Translations under genes and position numbers: made by a program | NCBI GenBank assembly: GCA_900095095.1 | Contig: FMBT01000390.1 | Coordinates: forward strand, 100,347 to 164,346 | DNA length: 64,000 bases | Direction of reading: 5' to 3' | Source: Fragilariopsis cylindrus CCMP1102 | Lineage: Eukaryota > Bacillariophyta > Bacillariophyceae > Bacillariales > Bacillariaceae | Shown here: positions 1 through 11,357 of the stretch, piece after piece | Layout: each line of letters opens with the position of its first letter | How positions within the stretch are numbered: the first letter of the stretch is position 1 | Notes under the pieces: model-generated | What the model was told of the DNA's origin: nothing | Seen by the model: only the letters and a program-made list of their open reading frames with translations | Databases searched by the model: none

Positions 1-655
1 CGACACTACCGGCAAGAAGGACCATGTAATGTACGAAGTAACAGTAACCACATCTGAATAGGCTAGTAGTAGCCACAAATAAAGGATATTATAAGATGAG
101 ACCACCCACATCTTCCCGATTCGATTCGATTCGATTCGATTCGATTCGATGAGCAGAAAGAACTACAACTAGAAAAGTCAAGAAAGAAAGTCAGGAAGGA
201 AACTGAGTTAATGATTAGTTCTTCGTAGCTTCTACCTACTACTAGCTAGTAGTGCTGTGCTATGTTTGTTTGGTGTCGATGTTGTTGCGCTTAGCTACAG
301 TCTACAGTAATAACGTTAGTACGTTATAGTTTTTTGTTTTTATCAGGATGATACAGTGTATCAAAGATACCAAGATACGTACGGTAAAAATGAGGGAAAA
401 TCGGTTTCAAAAAGTGAAGATTACCGTAGACCCTTTTTGAGGAGAATGAATGAATCAATGATCAGTAGATCTACTTGTCAATCAATACACAAGACTGTCT
501 AACATTTAAATATATACATATATACGTCTATATTCAAATATAGACAAGAAATACTTATTCTAGCTTCTAAGCTACATATAAATGTTGGGGTTGAGAAGAA
601 GGTGCTTTTTCTTTCTTCGAAAATCAGTAGAAGTGTAATGACAATATAATTAAAT
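1..655. other. intergenic, left edge
   Basis: I see no credible coding region. The stretch is AT-rich, holds one five-base tandem array (listed separately), and probably includes the 3' flank of the minus-strand methyltransferase that ends at 656. Confidence 0.6.
118..150. repeat. GATTC pentanucleotide microsatellite
   Basis: About six and a half perfect tandem copies of a five-base unit (GATTC). It lies outside any gene. Confidence 0.95.
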
Positions 656-1624
656 TTAAAATTTGCGAGGACGACGTCTGGCTGTATATTTGGTATCGGG
701 ACGAACCTCCTTTCCTTTTTTGCGTTGAGTTTCTTTTTTATGTACAATCCATTCTTTTGTTTTAACTCCCTTCTTTTTACGGATTGGTCTTGCTTTTCTA
801 CCATCTTTTTCTTGTCTTTGCTTTCCTACTTGTACCTGAGATTGTTTTTGATCTGCGACTGCACCAGCGGCGGTCATACCAGGAACTTGACCCCTACCAC
901 CTACACGATCACAACTCAACACTAGGTAATGCTTTTTAGCTTTGGCAGAATTAGGATAATCGACAACGATACCACCACCAAACCCAACAGCTGTCGCACA
1001 TTCACTTATCAAAACAGCCTGTTCTGCAGTTTCAGGATAAAATTGTAGTACAGCACGGGCTGATTTTTTAAGAATCGAATATAAACTAGAAAAAAATCGA
1101 ATTAATCGTCTTTTAGGAATTTGTGCAGAACTATTACTGTAACACAACCATTGTAAAGCAGAAATAGAAACACAAGCATCGAATGTAGCTGGCCGGAAAG
1201 GCAAACCAGTACCCATATCGTGATGCATAAGATCTCCCGTTGAGCATACATTGTTGTCATCATCGTCACTATCATCATCGTCATCGTATTTCATTCTTGC
1301 AATTTCTGCCTCTGTTTTGTCATCATCGCCTTTCATTTTATATGATTTTTCCATACGTTCATGCGCAACTTGTAACATATCTCGTGATACATCACATCCC
1401 ACCCATACGTGCCCATGTTCTTCTAATACTTCACCACTCAATCCACTTCCACATCCAATATCAAGGACGAGAGATGCTTCATCGGGTGGTAATAGTAGCA
1501 ATTCAATTGCTCTCAATGTAATTTCACGTTGGACATTGATCATACGTGAACTAGAATTGTACTTTCTAGCTTCTCTTTCATTGTAAAAGTTGGAGGCATG
1601 GCCGGTTAATTCTGGACGTGACAT
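656..1624 (-). CDS. BUD23: Bud23-type 18S rRNA (guanine-N7) methyltransferase
   Basis: The intact 322-residue reading frame matches the Bud23/WBSCR22 family, which methylates a guanine of 18S rRNA with S-adenosylmethionine and helps mature the small ribosomal subunit, with Trm112 as partner. Seen: the N-terminal RPEL segment, methyltransferase motif I LDIGCGSGLSG at about residues 54-64, an ISALQWLC segment, and a strongly basic C-terminal tail with KEWI and GKEVRPDTKYT, the hallmark of the family's nucleolar extension. An Asp-rich insertion (about residues 114-122) separates two core strands and is unusual. The gene is divergent from CYP51, with 567 bp between the start codons. No intron is needed. 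The family call rests on motif recognition and is firm. Confidence 0.93.
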   Translation of the reverse strand: MSRPELTGHASNFYNEREARKYNSSSRMINVQREITLRAIELLLLPPDEASLVLDIGCGSGLSGEVLEEHGHVWVGCDVSRDMLQVAHERMEKSYKMKGDDDKTEAEIARMKYDDDDDSDDDDNNVCSTGDLMHHDMGTGLPFRPATFDACVSISALQWLCYSNSSAQIPKRRLIRFFSSLYSILKKSARAVLQFYPETAEQAVLISECATAVGFGGGIVVDYPNSAKAKKHYLVLSCDRVGGRGQVPGMTAAGAVADQKQSQVQVGKQRQEKDGRKARPIRKKKGVKTKEWIVHKKETQRKKGKEVRPDTKYTARRRPRKF

Positions 1625-2191
1625 GATCGTAGATTAGATGCTTGTTTTTTAGTAGTAGATAAGAGATGTGGATGAATAACTACTTGGTACGATGGGATTA
1701 TTTTTAGTACTGTAGAGTAGAGGTCAATGATGACAGACGAGTTTCTATTTTTTTCTGTCGTGAGATTCTTATTCTTTGCCTGATGATTGATGCGAGATGC
1801 TTCATGTGCTTTATATTGATGATCACATCATAATAAATTAATTTATTTGTCGTCGACTCAAAATGATGAATGGACGTCCGTCCGTCCTGACGTAGCGCGG
1901 CGTCCGCGCTATATTACCACGACACGAGTAAGATCAACCGAAAATAAAATGAAATTTAAAAATGATAGGTACTTGAAGTATATATATTTCATTCTTGTTA
2001 TTACCGCGTACTTTCACCGCAATGAAAAAGTAAGCATCATCATCATCAGAAGAGTTTTATTGTTTTATTTCATTACTTCTACTCGTCGTCATTGCTTCCG
2101 TTTCCTGAATTGTTTTAACGATTTAAGACAACCGAATCATAGTCACAAATAAGGAAGAAGAAGAAGAAGAAAAAGGAGTATTGTTGATATC
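1625..2191. promoter_or_regulatory. divergent BUD23/CYP51 intergenic region
   Basis: The start codons at 1624 (-) and 2192 (+) face away from each other, so both promoters must lie in this stretch or overlap it. I recognise no defined element. A purine-rich GAAGAAGAAG run lies just before the CYP51 start. Confidence 0.4.
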
Positions 2192-3740
2192 ATGTGGTAC
2201 TATTATTTAGCGGTTGTTTTGTTTTCTATTTGGTGGGTCGCACTACGACCACGTAGGGGAGGAAAAAATTCTCCACCATTGGTTACCGCGTCGACTGTTG
2301 TCCGTGTTCCTATCATTGGTGTGCTTGCTGAATTCCTAAAGAATCCTAATGAAATGATGAAACGATGTTACAACGAGTATGGTCAAGTCTTTACAATTCC
2401 GGTGAGTTCAAGTTCGACTGAGTTTTCCGGTTTTATCACCTAGTTTTTTTTCTCTTTTTCGATATCATTAATATTATATAACTCACGCCGGATTGTTTGT
2501 TTGTTTTTAGATCTTTCACAGACGTATTACGTTTTTAATCGGCCCAGAGGCACAAGCTTTATTTTTCAAATCGAATGATGATGCTCTTAGTCAGGACGAA
2601 TGTTATCATTTTATGACAGCAGTTTTTGGTCCAGGCGTTGTTTATGATGCACCACGGAAGAAACGTCAAATGCAGTTTCAAACCATGGCCAATGGTTTAC
2701 GTACATCCCGTATGAAAACGTACATTGCTAAGATTCAGGAAGAAACAGTACAATACCTAAACGATAATTGGAATGCTGATTCTGGTACAATCGATTTGTA
2801 CAAGTCATTAAGTGAACTTACCATTCTAACGGCATCTAGATGTTTACACGGTGATGATGTTAGAGAACACATGTTCAAGGATCTACAGTCATTGTACCAT
2901 GATTTGGACGAAGGTTTGACCCCATTGACAACGATTTGGAGTAATGCTCCCACAGCGAGACATGCGAAGCGTGATAAGGCCCGTAAGGAGCTAGTAAAAT
3001 TATTTGGAAAGGTTATCAAAGAACGTCGTGCACATCCTGAACGATCCGATGGAACTGATATCTTGAGTTTGTTTATGGATATCGAGTACAAGGATGGTAC
3101 GCCCGTAACAGAAGAAGAAGTTACGGGATTACTGATTGCCTTATTGTTTGCTGGACAACACACATCTTGTGTCACCGGTACATGGACCATGCTACTTTTA
3201 CTTCATAGTCCGAAGGTTTTGACCCGTGTCATGGAAGAACAAAAAGAATCCGCTGACAAGGATACTTTGGAATTGGAAGATGTTCAACAGATGAGTCTTC
3301 TGCATAACTGTATGCGTGAATCACTTCGTTTGTGTCCCACATTTATCATGCTGTTACGTCAAGTGATGAAAGACACAACCGTTACAGTGAACGGAGTAAC
3401 TCATCATATTCCTAAGGATGATATTGTAGCTGTTTCGCCTACTGTTTCGATGAGACTACCAACTACCTTTGAAAACCCTGACGAATTCGATCCTGATCGG
3501 TACACTGCACCCCGTGAGGAGCACAAAAAACCATACGCATATCTAGGATTTGGTGGTGGTATGCATTCGTGTATGGGACAGGCCTTTGCTTACGTACAAG
3601 TTAAGACTGTTCTTTCTGTCATTTTGAAACGTTACGAATTAACGCCTGAATCTAGTAAATTGCCTGATATTGGATACAATGACATGGTTGTTGGTCCAAA
3701 GGGTAATTGCAATGTACACTATAAAAAATTGAAATTGTAA
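2192..3740 (+). CDS. CYP51: sterol 14-alpha-demethylase, cytochrome P450 CYP51
   Basis: Two exons (2192-2401 and 2511-3740) joined across a 109-bp GT-AG intron give 479 residues, the usual length for CYP51. The enzyme removes the 14-alpha methyl group of a sterol precursor in the endoplasmic reticulum. Seen: an N-terminal membrane anchor (residues 1-17), a VFGPGVVYD segment typical of the B-C region, the I-helix AGQHTS at about 284-289 (the CYP51-specific signature), the K-helix ExxR as ESLR at about 340-343, and the heme loop FGGGMHSCMG with the ligand Cys at about 424. The splice was chosen because it restores the expected TIPIFHRRITF sequence in phase 0. No frame defect was found. Confidence 0.96.
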
Positions 3741-4286
3741 TGTAAAGATTGTAGGAAAAAAAAGAGCCAAGATATCCTAATGGGAGTAATATTGAATATA
3801 CATAATATTATATCCGGAGTTTGATACAAAATCAACTAATTCGAGAGACAAGTTAAGTCATTGAAAATAATATGTCTTACTCTAAACGACCATAGACGAA
3901 TAGACCTATTTGTTTGTACAGTATTCAATAGTTTAGAGAGTATTTTACTACTCCTTTGATTCTTGATTGACTTAGTTTGTTCTAATGTGAAAATTTGGTA
4001 CTACTGTAATAATACCCCAGACATTTTAGTAGGTGTAGATTTGGGGGCGATTTTTTCGATTTTGGGTCAATTGTTTCTTCGTCGATTTGTTGATGTGCAC
4101 AGTGAAATTATTGAGAAAGATCATTTTTAAATTTGCATTCCTCATAACACCCTCCCATATTTTACATCACAATACTTCGTAGTAAGGAGCATAATTGATG
4201 ATATCTATCTTCTACTCAGCTGAAGATCAACAGATTAGAATTGACCAAAGAGCAACATTAATAGTACTGTTACTGTCTTAACAAGT
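3741..4286. other. intergenic
   Basis: AT-rich spacer between two plus-strand genes. I see no coding signal or defined element in it. Confidence 0.6.
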
Positions 4287-5623
4287 ATGACAGAACTGGA
4301 TACTCATGTTCCCACCGCCGCCGCCGCCGGAGCCGGAACCGTCACCGGCGCAAGTAATAATAATAAAGACACAAGAAAGCTACGCCAACGAGCACGAGCT
4401 AGGATTATACATGATAAAAATGAAGATCGAAGGATTGAAAATATAATACAACAAACTATTATGAAAAATAGTAGCCAACGTTCTAGTCACTTCTGGAAGA
4501 CGTTCTATATTATATTCATTGCTCTTTGTTGTACGGTTGCTGCATTAATTCGGTCTAAACCAAATCTAATTCGTCGTTTATTACGAAGAAATAAAGATAT
4601 ACCAACATTTCATTTTGCAACAAGGTATCCAAATAATGTTTTACTGGGACGTGATCTACCATTATTTTTTCGTTTTTATTCTATTGCAACACCTGAAAAT
4701 GAATTTGCACAAGATGCGGTACGGAAGGTATGTAATAGTCGAACACAACTCAGAAAACGTGCTGGAAGGATTAAAACAATATTAAAAGCATGGGATGGAT
4801 CGAATATAGAAAATTTATTAAATCAGGACATATGTGGAAATGAATTTGTGGATGCGTATCGTAGTAAAGGAACAACCCAACAAAGGATGGATGATTTGTT
4901 AATGTGGTGTTTAATGGCAACACGTGTTACAGAAGGATTCTTTATGGAAGACGTAGAAATTATTGATTCACCATTATTTTTAACTCGTAATCGGGGTATT
5001 GTAGTATTGAAGAAGTCATCAGGAGATGGATACGGTGGGGAACTTTCTACAGCATTCTACCTACATCCTCGTACCGATAAGAATGAGATCAATTGGATAC
5101 CATCTAAAATTCTAGCTATGCTTATTTCTAATTCACAAAAGGAACAAGATGATAATAATAATATCGAGGAAGAGGAGAACGACGATATACAAGAGATGCT
5201 ACAAAAACTATTATATGATTTGGTAATTACACAAGGGAATGAGAAGGATTTTTTGATAGTAGAAGAAATATGCGGTCAAGATCACAAACCAGAACGATCC
5301 ATCGCCATCGATAGAAGTAGTATTAACGATGGTGATGGCGATTGTTACTTTGTTATTCCTGAGAAATACGGGGGTAATTTCAGGGCGAATAGTAATGATG
5401 ATGATGATGATGATGAATAAGCATGATGGAAGTAACAGCAACAACAACAACACCAACATTGATTGATAATGATTACGTGCAGTTTTTTCTTGTCTCTGCC
5501 TTAGCTTTTCATACAGCAACAACAAAGCATACACACTGGAAGATGCCAATCTCGTACTGTCACCATAAAGATAGAGGGAGTTTGATCATTCATTCATCCA
5601 AGAATAGAAGTAGAATACAATAA
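4287..5623 (+). CDS. unknown single-pass membrane protein
   Basis: I do not recognise this family. The first open frame (4287-5420) gives 377 residues: a low-complexity Ala/Gly start, a basic stretch, one membrane segment at about residues 73-89 (FYIIFIALCCTVAALI) flanked by Arg/Lys, then a mixed globular region containing FHFATRYPNNVLLGRD and a Cys-bearing LLMWCLMATRV helix, and an Asp/Asn-rich tail. The layout suggests a type II or signal-anchored endomembrane protein. The frame stops in a GAT repeat; one extra base near 5416-5420 would open it through to 5623 and add about 68 residues, so 5420 may be a false end. Which end is right cannot be decided from the sequence alone. Confidence 0.55.
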
Positions 5624-6319
5624 GTACCGATCGAATATCATTTCAGAATGCATGCGGACATAAATAATATGCATGTTATCGCCTAACTCATAACATTGTA
5701 GTTGTTCAGTTAGCCATTCTTATATAGCTAGTAATACTTCTATACAATAATATGTAGTGTGGTATAGTGAATATCAATAAAACTACAGTAATGATCTACA
5801 GCAGCCTGCAGCAGAGTAGTTGTACAAGTACTGTATCAATTGATGTATGTTGCAAGTCATGTTATGTTTGTTTTGTTTTTTTAGGTACATTAAATAATAG
5901 TTAATAATACACCAAATTTAAATAATAATCGTTATTTCCTTCTTCTATTTCTTTTCTCTTTTCAATTAATCCCACTACTGGTATGCGATGATTTTCTTTT
6001 CCTTGAAATATAGTTCTTTCCTTCCTGCTGTATCTATATTATGCTCTTCTCCACTTAATGTAATAATTTTACTTAACTTGAGAAAGCCTCCTGTAACGAT
6101 CGATCATCATTTATTTTCGATTGCACAAGATAAAATACATATAAAGGATAAACGAAAACGAGAAATAAATATTAGAAATCATGTATTGATTTGATTGGAT
6201 TGAAAAGCAAAAAAAGAAACACGATCAATTGAAATATCATCATCGAAGGAAACCACAATATATCAATATCATATCCCACATACAGCACAATTCTTTCTAT
6301 TATTTTAATATTTTTATTT
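5624..6319. other. intergenic
   Basis: AT-rich spacer. Short open stretches occur but none has coding character. Confidence 0.5.
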
Positions 6320-6550
6320 TTATATTACACGTACCACCTTACGTCTCCAATTATCAGCATCAGGATCAAAGATGAAACTATGTTCATTTGTAAATCCCAT
6401 ATCAAATATAAATAAGAAGGCCATAATTGTCAATATAGACAAATATTGTAACCAAAGTGTACCGCCTGTTCCTGGATGATAAGATGCGAATGTAAATAGA
6501 ATTAGAATCAACATAATAATAATTTGCATCTTCTGACGTAGATTGACCAT
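6320..6550 (-). CDS. small two-helix membrane protein, unknown
   Basis: A 76-residue reading frame starting at an ATG. It has two hydrophobic segments (about residues 9-26 and 33-51) separated by the short loop SYHPGTGG and followed by a polar tail, PDADNWRRKVVRV. The hairpin layout resembles small endoplasmic reticulum or mitochondrial subunits, but I recognise no family. Support comes from the clean helix-loop-helix layout and the isolated position. It could still be a chance open frame. Confidence 0.4.
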   Translation of the reverse strand: MVNLRQKMQIIIMLILILFTFASYHPGTGGTLWLQYLSILTIMAFLFIFDMGFTNEHSFIFDPDADNWRRKVVRVI

Positions 6551-7785
6551 GATTGACTTGACTTTTGCTATATATTTCTATACTTTTACAGGTAGAATTA
6601 TTTCTATTAATTTTGGTTGGATATACTGTAGATATCGGAAGGGACACAAAGGGAACAAGTATTGCTCTATTGTTAATGCTATTGTTAATGCTTTTATGAT
6701 TCTTCAGGTACACGCTGTTTGTATTTTGCAGTTAGTATGGGCGAAGCGTCGTTAGCGAGCAACGCCGGACCTGACTTTTTTTTTTGCCTGCCTGCCTTTT
6801 TCCACGTCCAATGGCGTTAGTCGAAAGAGTCGAATAGAATTAGTATCATGAGATAAATACTACATTAAATTTACCGTATAATTAATTTACTTCAAGTATT
6901 GCCTACTTTTTGATTGACTGCTGTTACATATATGTATGTTGTTGAGCATTTTATTGTGTGATCTTTGAAGGTTAGTTAGTTGGCGGTGTGTTTGTTTGAT
7001 TGATGATGGGTGTTTAGTTTCTCGCCACATTATTTTTACATGATGGTGTTATTCTTTGGGATGTGTGCATTTGTTGGTCCCTTCTGTGCTTTTTACATTG
7101 GATGAGATTGCTTAAGATTATAAATAAATATGGCAAATATGCCTATTGGACATTAAAAGGAGATGTAGGCAGGGTGAGAAAGGATTCCTAACACCAGCAT
7201 AGCACCAGGCAATAAGAGCTCTAGCTCTGGCTTTGTGTGTTCATTTCAGTATATCACAAACCATGATATGCATTACAAATAGAGTACAACTCCTCTGTCC
7301 TTTAGGTACAATTCTATTCTGAGTTTGCTGTTATTGTTATTGTTATTGTTATTGTTATTGTTATTGTTATTGTTATTGTTATTGTTATAGTGTTATAGTA
7401 TAATATAATATACTACATTGTTATGAATAAGAGGTGCTGTGCCATCGTCGCAGACATAATTTAATTCTTTGACAACAACAAATCGTGGGTTAATTTATTA
7501 ATACTACCGAAGAATAAGACGTAAAAGTACCTGTCTGGTCTTTGTTAGCCCTTAAACTACTTGTACTATTTTGCGCAGGGCATATATTTTTTTCATTACT
7601 ATTTATCTCGCTATTTCGAAGAAGACTAAGTAATAATAGTACCGCACAACATGTGTAACGACTAACTAAAAAATTAATTTACTCTTCACAATAAGTTGTT
7701 AATACAATATACACAATACATTCTCTTACTACAAGTAGAAAGTTCTTCTCATCATACAGTAGGTTACCAAATATAAAATCACAGT
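6551..7785. other. intergenic
   Basis: About 1.2 kb without a credible gene. It holds a hexanucleotide array at 7329-7388 and a short GC-rich patch near 6738-6772 (GGCGAAGCGTCG) that stands out from the AT-rich surroundings but matches no RNA I recognise. Confidence 0.5.
7329..7388. repeat. TTATTG hexanucleotide array
   Basis: About ten near-perfect tandem copies of a six-base unit (TTATTG), intergenic, upstream of the gene at 7786. Confidence 0.95.
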
Positions 7786-9612
7786 ATGTCGAATTTTGAC
7801 GTAGTTTTTTTCAAGGATTTGCTAAAAGAAGAACGAAGAGAATGTCTGGAAGGTCCGGGGATTGACTTGGAATTACATGAAGCATTTGTGGCAGCATGTC
7901 AAGCTTTTCAAGATGCAAAGGAAGCGAAAGAAGCCGCCGTGACGGAGGTGGAAGAAGCGAAAACGAAAGGAGATGGTTCGACGACAGAATCTGCTGAAGA
8001 AGTACTTGGAACTATGACAACGACGATGGAAGAAAATCTAAATAGATGTGTAGAAACCGCAAAACCAATATTGGAAATGATTGATCTTATGGAGTTTGAT
8101 TTAGAAATGTCATTACTTCGTACTGCGGTTTTAGTTCGTGGTGGTTCGAAGGGCTTCGCTAAGTTTGCAAATGGAAGTGATATGAATGGTCAATTGGTTG
8201 AAACACTTCTTAACAATAAAAAAATTATGAAAGAAATGTTATTGCAAGGTGGTCCAACTGGCAGAAAATTTGGTAACGCAATGAAATTATATACTCAAAT
8301 AATGGCTGGACTGGAAAAGGATCGATTCCATAAGGTGAATAAAAAATTAGCTATGGCAGCTGCACTTGAATTTGCTAGACCTCAAACAGAATTCGATAGC
8401 TCTATAGAAATTGACGCCCAACAGCGTTTTAGTCACTACGTCGACGCACATAAAAAAGGTGAACTTGATCCAGCCTTTACCTACTTTTCTACTTGGGAAT
8501 ATCGCATGGCTATAAATAGCGATGCTTCGAATGAACAGTTGGCGTGGGGTAGGAATATGCAAATGATATATGTTCCACACATTACAACGATATACGACGA
8601 ACGATGGAGGTACAATCGTCAAGTTGTTACTGATGTTGGATACCGTCCACCAAATTGGACAGCATCGACTCGTACATATCAACAACTATTGAGTGGAGGT
8701 GGATTTGATGGTCCTCGGGCCTGGTATGGACGATTTATATGTCGAGCTTTTGGAATACCAGTTTGGGGTCTCAAACAACATCTTAAAAAAAATGTTGCCA
8801 TGTCACGATGGACGCCGAAGGGTTGGGCTTTGAACTTCCATATACCTGAATCCAGTTGGGATTCCTGTCACTGGGACGATCGATCGGGTACAGATTTTAA
8901 AGAAGAAATTGATGCGCGATCTGCTGTAAGTGAACAAGTATACTACGAAAAAGTGATACTGTTGGAATGTTTGGCTGATGCATGTAAAGAGAAAAGCAAA
9001 AAAGACGGAGAAACTGGTGTCATTGATCCAAGTAAAGTGTGGAGTTCTTTAGCATTAATTCAACGTAAATTGTTTGCCGATCAGGTTCAGAATGATTCCT
9101 TCCAAAGAACTGGTCCTAGTGTGGTCATATCAAAGATTGACAGATATATACAGAACATCAATGATGAAGCCCCTCCTCTTCCTATCGAAGTCGATTCAAC
9201 AACTGGTAATATCGTTATTCCCGCAGCCTCATTTAGAGAATCTAATGGGAATAAACTTGTTCGGAGCAATAAATCCTTCGGGGGTGGAACTCAATTGCAT
9301 TTGAATAATGGAGAAGGTTATGTCACGTATGAAATACCGGAGGAAATAAAATTTGATAAGGATAAGGAGTACATACTGATAGCAAAAGTATCCACAGTTC
9401 ACTTGGTACAACATAATCTGAAGTTAGAAAGTAAAGATGGGAAAATATACGAGATCAAGATCCCTTACACAACTGGCGAATGGCAAGACACAGTACCAAT
9501 CCAAATCCTTAGATCCGATGATTTATCAACGATGAAATTTTTTCGAAGGAAAGCAAAAGACTGCTTTGGGCTTGCCATCAAAAGCTTTACGTTAACCCCC
9601 TGTACCTCTTAA
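7786..9612 (+). CDS. transglutaminase-like fold protein, probably atypical
   Basis: An intact, intron-free 608-residue protein. The N-terminal third is helical and Ala/Glu-rich (likely coiled coil, about residues 45-95). The middle carries GPRAWYGRFICRAFGIPVWG (about 306-325) followed by VAMSRWTPKGWALNF (about 337-351), a layout like the core of bacterial-type transglutaminase-like proteins, where a GIP-W segment precedes a His-Ala turn and a W-x-x-x-GW strand. Here the position where I would expect the His is Asn (about residue 336). The last about 140 residues look like a beta-sandwich (VTYEIPEEI, EYILIAKVSTV, KSFTLTP). No signal peptide is seen. The family call is an inference from pattern; activity is not implied. 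Confidence 0.6.
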   Translation: MSNFDVVFFKDLLKEERRECLEGPGIDLELHEAFVAACQAFQDAKEAKEAAVTEVEEAKTKGDGSTTESAEEVLGTMTTTMEENLNRCVETAKPILEMIDLMEFDLEMSLLRTAVLVRGGSKGFAKFANGSDMNGQLVETLLNNKKIMKEMLLQGGPTGRKFGNAMKLYTQIMAGLEKDRFHKVNKKLAMAAALEFARPQTEFDSSIEIDAQQRFSHYVDAHKKGELDPAFTYFSTWEYRMAINSDASNEQLAWGRNMQMIYVPHITTIYDERWRYNRQVVTDVGYRPPNWTASTRTYQQLLSGGGFDGPRAWYGRFICRAFGIPVWGLKQHLKKNVAMSRWTPKGWALNFHIPESSWDSCHWDDRSGTDFKEEIDARSAVSEQVYYEKVILLECLADACKEKSKKDGETGVIDPSKVWSSLALIQRKLFADQVQNDSFQRTGPSVVISKIDRYIQNINDEAPPLPIEVDSTTGNIVIPAASFRESNGNKLVRSNKSFGGGTQLHLNNGEGYVTYEIPEEIKFDKDKEYILIAKVSTVHLVQHNLKLESKDGKIYEIKIPYTTGEWQDTVPIQILRSDDLSTMKFFRRKAKDCFGLAIKSFTLTPCTS

Positions 9613-10433
9613 TCTTTGATATACAAGCATCGTTTATGCTGTACATTTTTGCGATGAGAACAGATATTTTACTACTAGTAGGCTTTAGAATGACGATTAT
9701 GGACTATATTTTAGAAATTTGTTGTTATTGCTACACTTACTTTGTTCAACGGCGCTATTCTAGTAGCTAGTGAAATCGAAACTTCTTTCGGTATTCATAT
9801 TACATTGCATACTAGTATCTCACAAATAATCGATTCGTCCTTCTTCCGGGCAAAAATAACATAGAATACATCTTTCCGGCGCATTTCTATTGGTTCGAGT
9901 TACGTCTGTCTACACATTCGATTTCTTGTCGCTAGATTATTAGGAAAATAAATTTTGATTGTTACCGTACTGATGCAGCACAAGCTGCTACGGTATGATC
10001 TCCTTCTCAAAAACTGAACATTTATTTAAAGTAAAGGCACCGAACGGAAAGGAAAATCTAGACCAGGTATAAAAGAAAAATTCTAGCATTAATAATATGA
10101 CAATAAATAAATTATATGGATTTGATGATTATAAAATAAAATAATTTGAATTGAATTAAATTGAGTTGATATTATATATAAAGCTATGTTACTAACAGTC
10201 CCAGTTCAACTGTACTGTATGAGTAACAAAGTAAGCAAGCAAGCAAGAAGTGTCCTCAATTCACTACTACGCACGAAAGCAATCGCTAAATACGTAGAAC
10301 CCGATTTTTAAAGCATTTACTGTTGGTTTTGTTTGCCTCGACCAGTAGTCCGTTGTATTTTACAAACAACAAGTTGTTATTATTATGATTCAGTTTGCTT
10401 CTTTTCTAGAAAAAAGTCACCGATCATTCGTCT
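9613..10433. other. intergenic, convergent
   Basis: Spacer between the 3' ends of a plus-strand and a minus-strand gene. I see no coding signal. Confidence 0.55.
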
Positions 10434-11357
10434 TTAGTAGAGATTAGAGTTGACTCGAAGTGACACAACCTTTTTTGTGGAAGGACGACGATTATTATCT
10501 TGTAGAGAAGAGGTACCATTGCGTGTTGCTGCTACTGATGCTGATGTTACTGAAGCTGTTGTTGCCGGTGGAATCGTATGGTTACCGTGGCGATGTTGAT
10601 GTTGATGATGATTCTGCTGCTGCTGATGGTGATTTGGAGTAGACGACATTCCTGAATAATCTCGTGGTTGTGATTGTTGCTGTTGTACTTCACCGAATTG
10701 TGCTCGTCTACGTTTCATCATATGTAAATTTCCAAGCATCGAATTCATAGGCTGATAATCGGTACTTGTAGCATTCATCATCATTGAGTTCGAATTCGAA
10801 TTTGGAGCATGACTATTTTTCGATGATGATGATGATGATGCTTGATTAATATTGTGATTATTATTATTATTCTGCTGGTATGATGGAAGAAGAAAACTAG
10901 AATGATGAGGAAATGTTTTATTTGTTTGCTGCACTACTACCGGGAATTCCTCGGCAAGGGAAACTTCTTCATCTGACTTGCTGCTGCTGCTGTATACATC
11001 AGTATTATAATTTTTCATCCCTTTAAAACGTTTGTTCGAATTATTATTATGAGGAGGATGATGATGAAGACTTGGGGATGATGAGGTCTCTTCCTCATCA
11101 TCAGCGAACATCGTCGAATCTTGTTGTTGTTGCTGTTGCTGTTGCTGTTGTTCATATGAATAATCTCTTGGTCGTTTCAAGCTGTTGTTGCTTTTACTAA
11201 TCTGCTGCTGATACTGCTGTTCTTCAGGAACATCATTATTATGATTGACGATCATTTGACCATTCGAAGACGAATAATTACAAACCGGCCAGGAGTTGTG
11301 ACGCTGATGCTGCTTATCATAATCCTGCTGCTGCTGCTGCTGATGTTGGAAATTCAT
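10434..11357 (-). CDS. Gln/Asn/Ser/His-rich low-complexity protein
   Basis: A 307-residue intact frame starting MNFQHQQQQQQ. Almost the whole protein is low complexity: several poly-Gln tracts, Asn and His runs, and Ser blocks, with short islands such as KRPRDYSYEQ, NKRFKGMKNYN and LGNLHMMKRRRAQFGEV, and a C-terminal TKKVVSLRVNS. Basic islands in a prion-like background fit a nuclear or RNA-granule protein. I recognise no domain. The compositional bias on one strand and the absence of stops across 0.9 kb support real coding. Confidence 0.6.
   Translation of the reverse strand: MNFQHQQQQQQDYDKQHQRHNSWPVCNYSSSNGQMIVNHNNDVPEEQQYQQQISKSNNSLKRPRDYSYEQQQQQQQQQQDSTMFADDEEETSSSPSLHHHPPHNNNSNKRFKGMKNYNTDVYSSSSKSDEEVSLAEEFPVVVQQTNKTFPHHSSFLLPSYQQNNNNNHNINQASSSSSSKNSHAPNSNSNSMMMNATSTDYQPMNSMLGNLHMMKRRRAQFGEVQQQQSQPRDYSGMSSTPNHHQQQQNHHQHQHRHGNHTIPPATTASVTSASVAATRNGTSSLQDNNRRPSTKKVVSLRVNSNLY

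Noticed and set aside
1102-1586. Overlapping open frames opposite the BUD23 gene
   Set aside because: They are repeat-driven shadows (His, Ser and Leu runs) of the acidic insertion and core of the minus-strand gene.
1847-2152. Open frame between BUD23 and CYP51
   Set aside because: It has no domain, no ATG-led coding character and lies in a divergent promoter region.
6738-6772. GC-rich patch as a possible tRNA or small RNA
   Set aside because: I could not form a cloverleaf or find A-box and B-box signals, so there is no support for an RNA gene.
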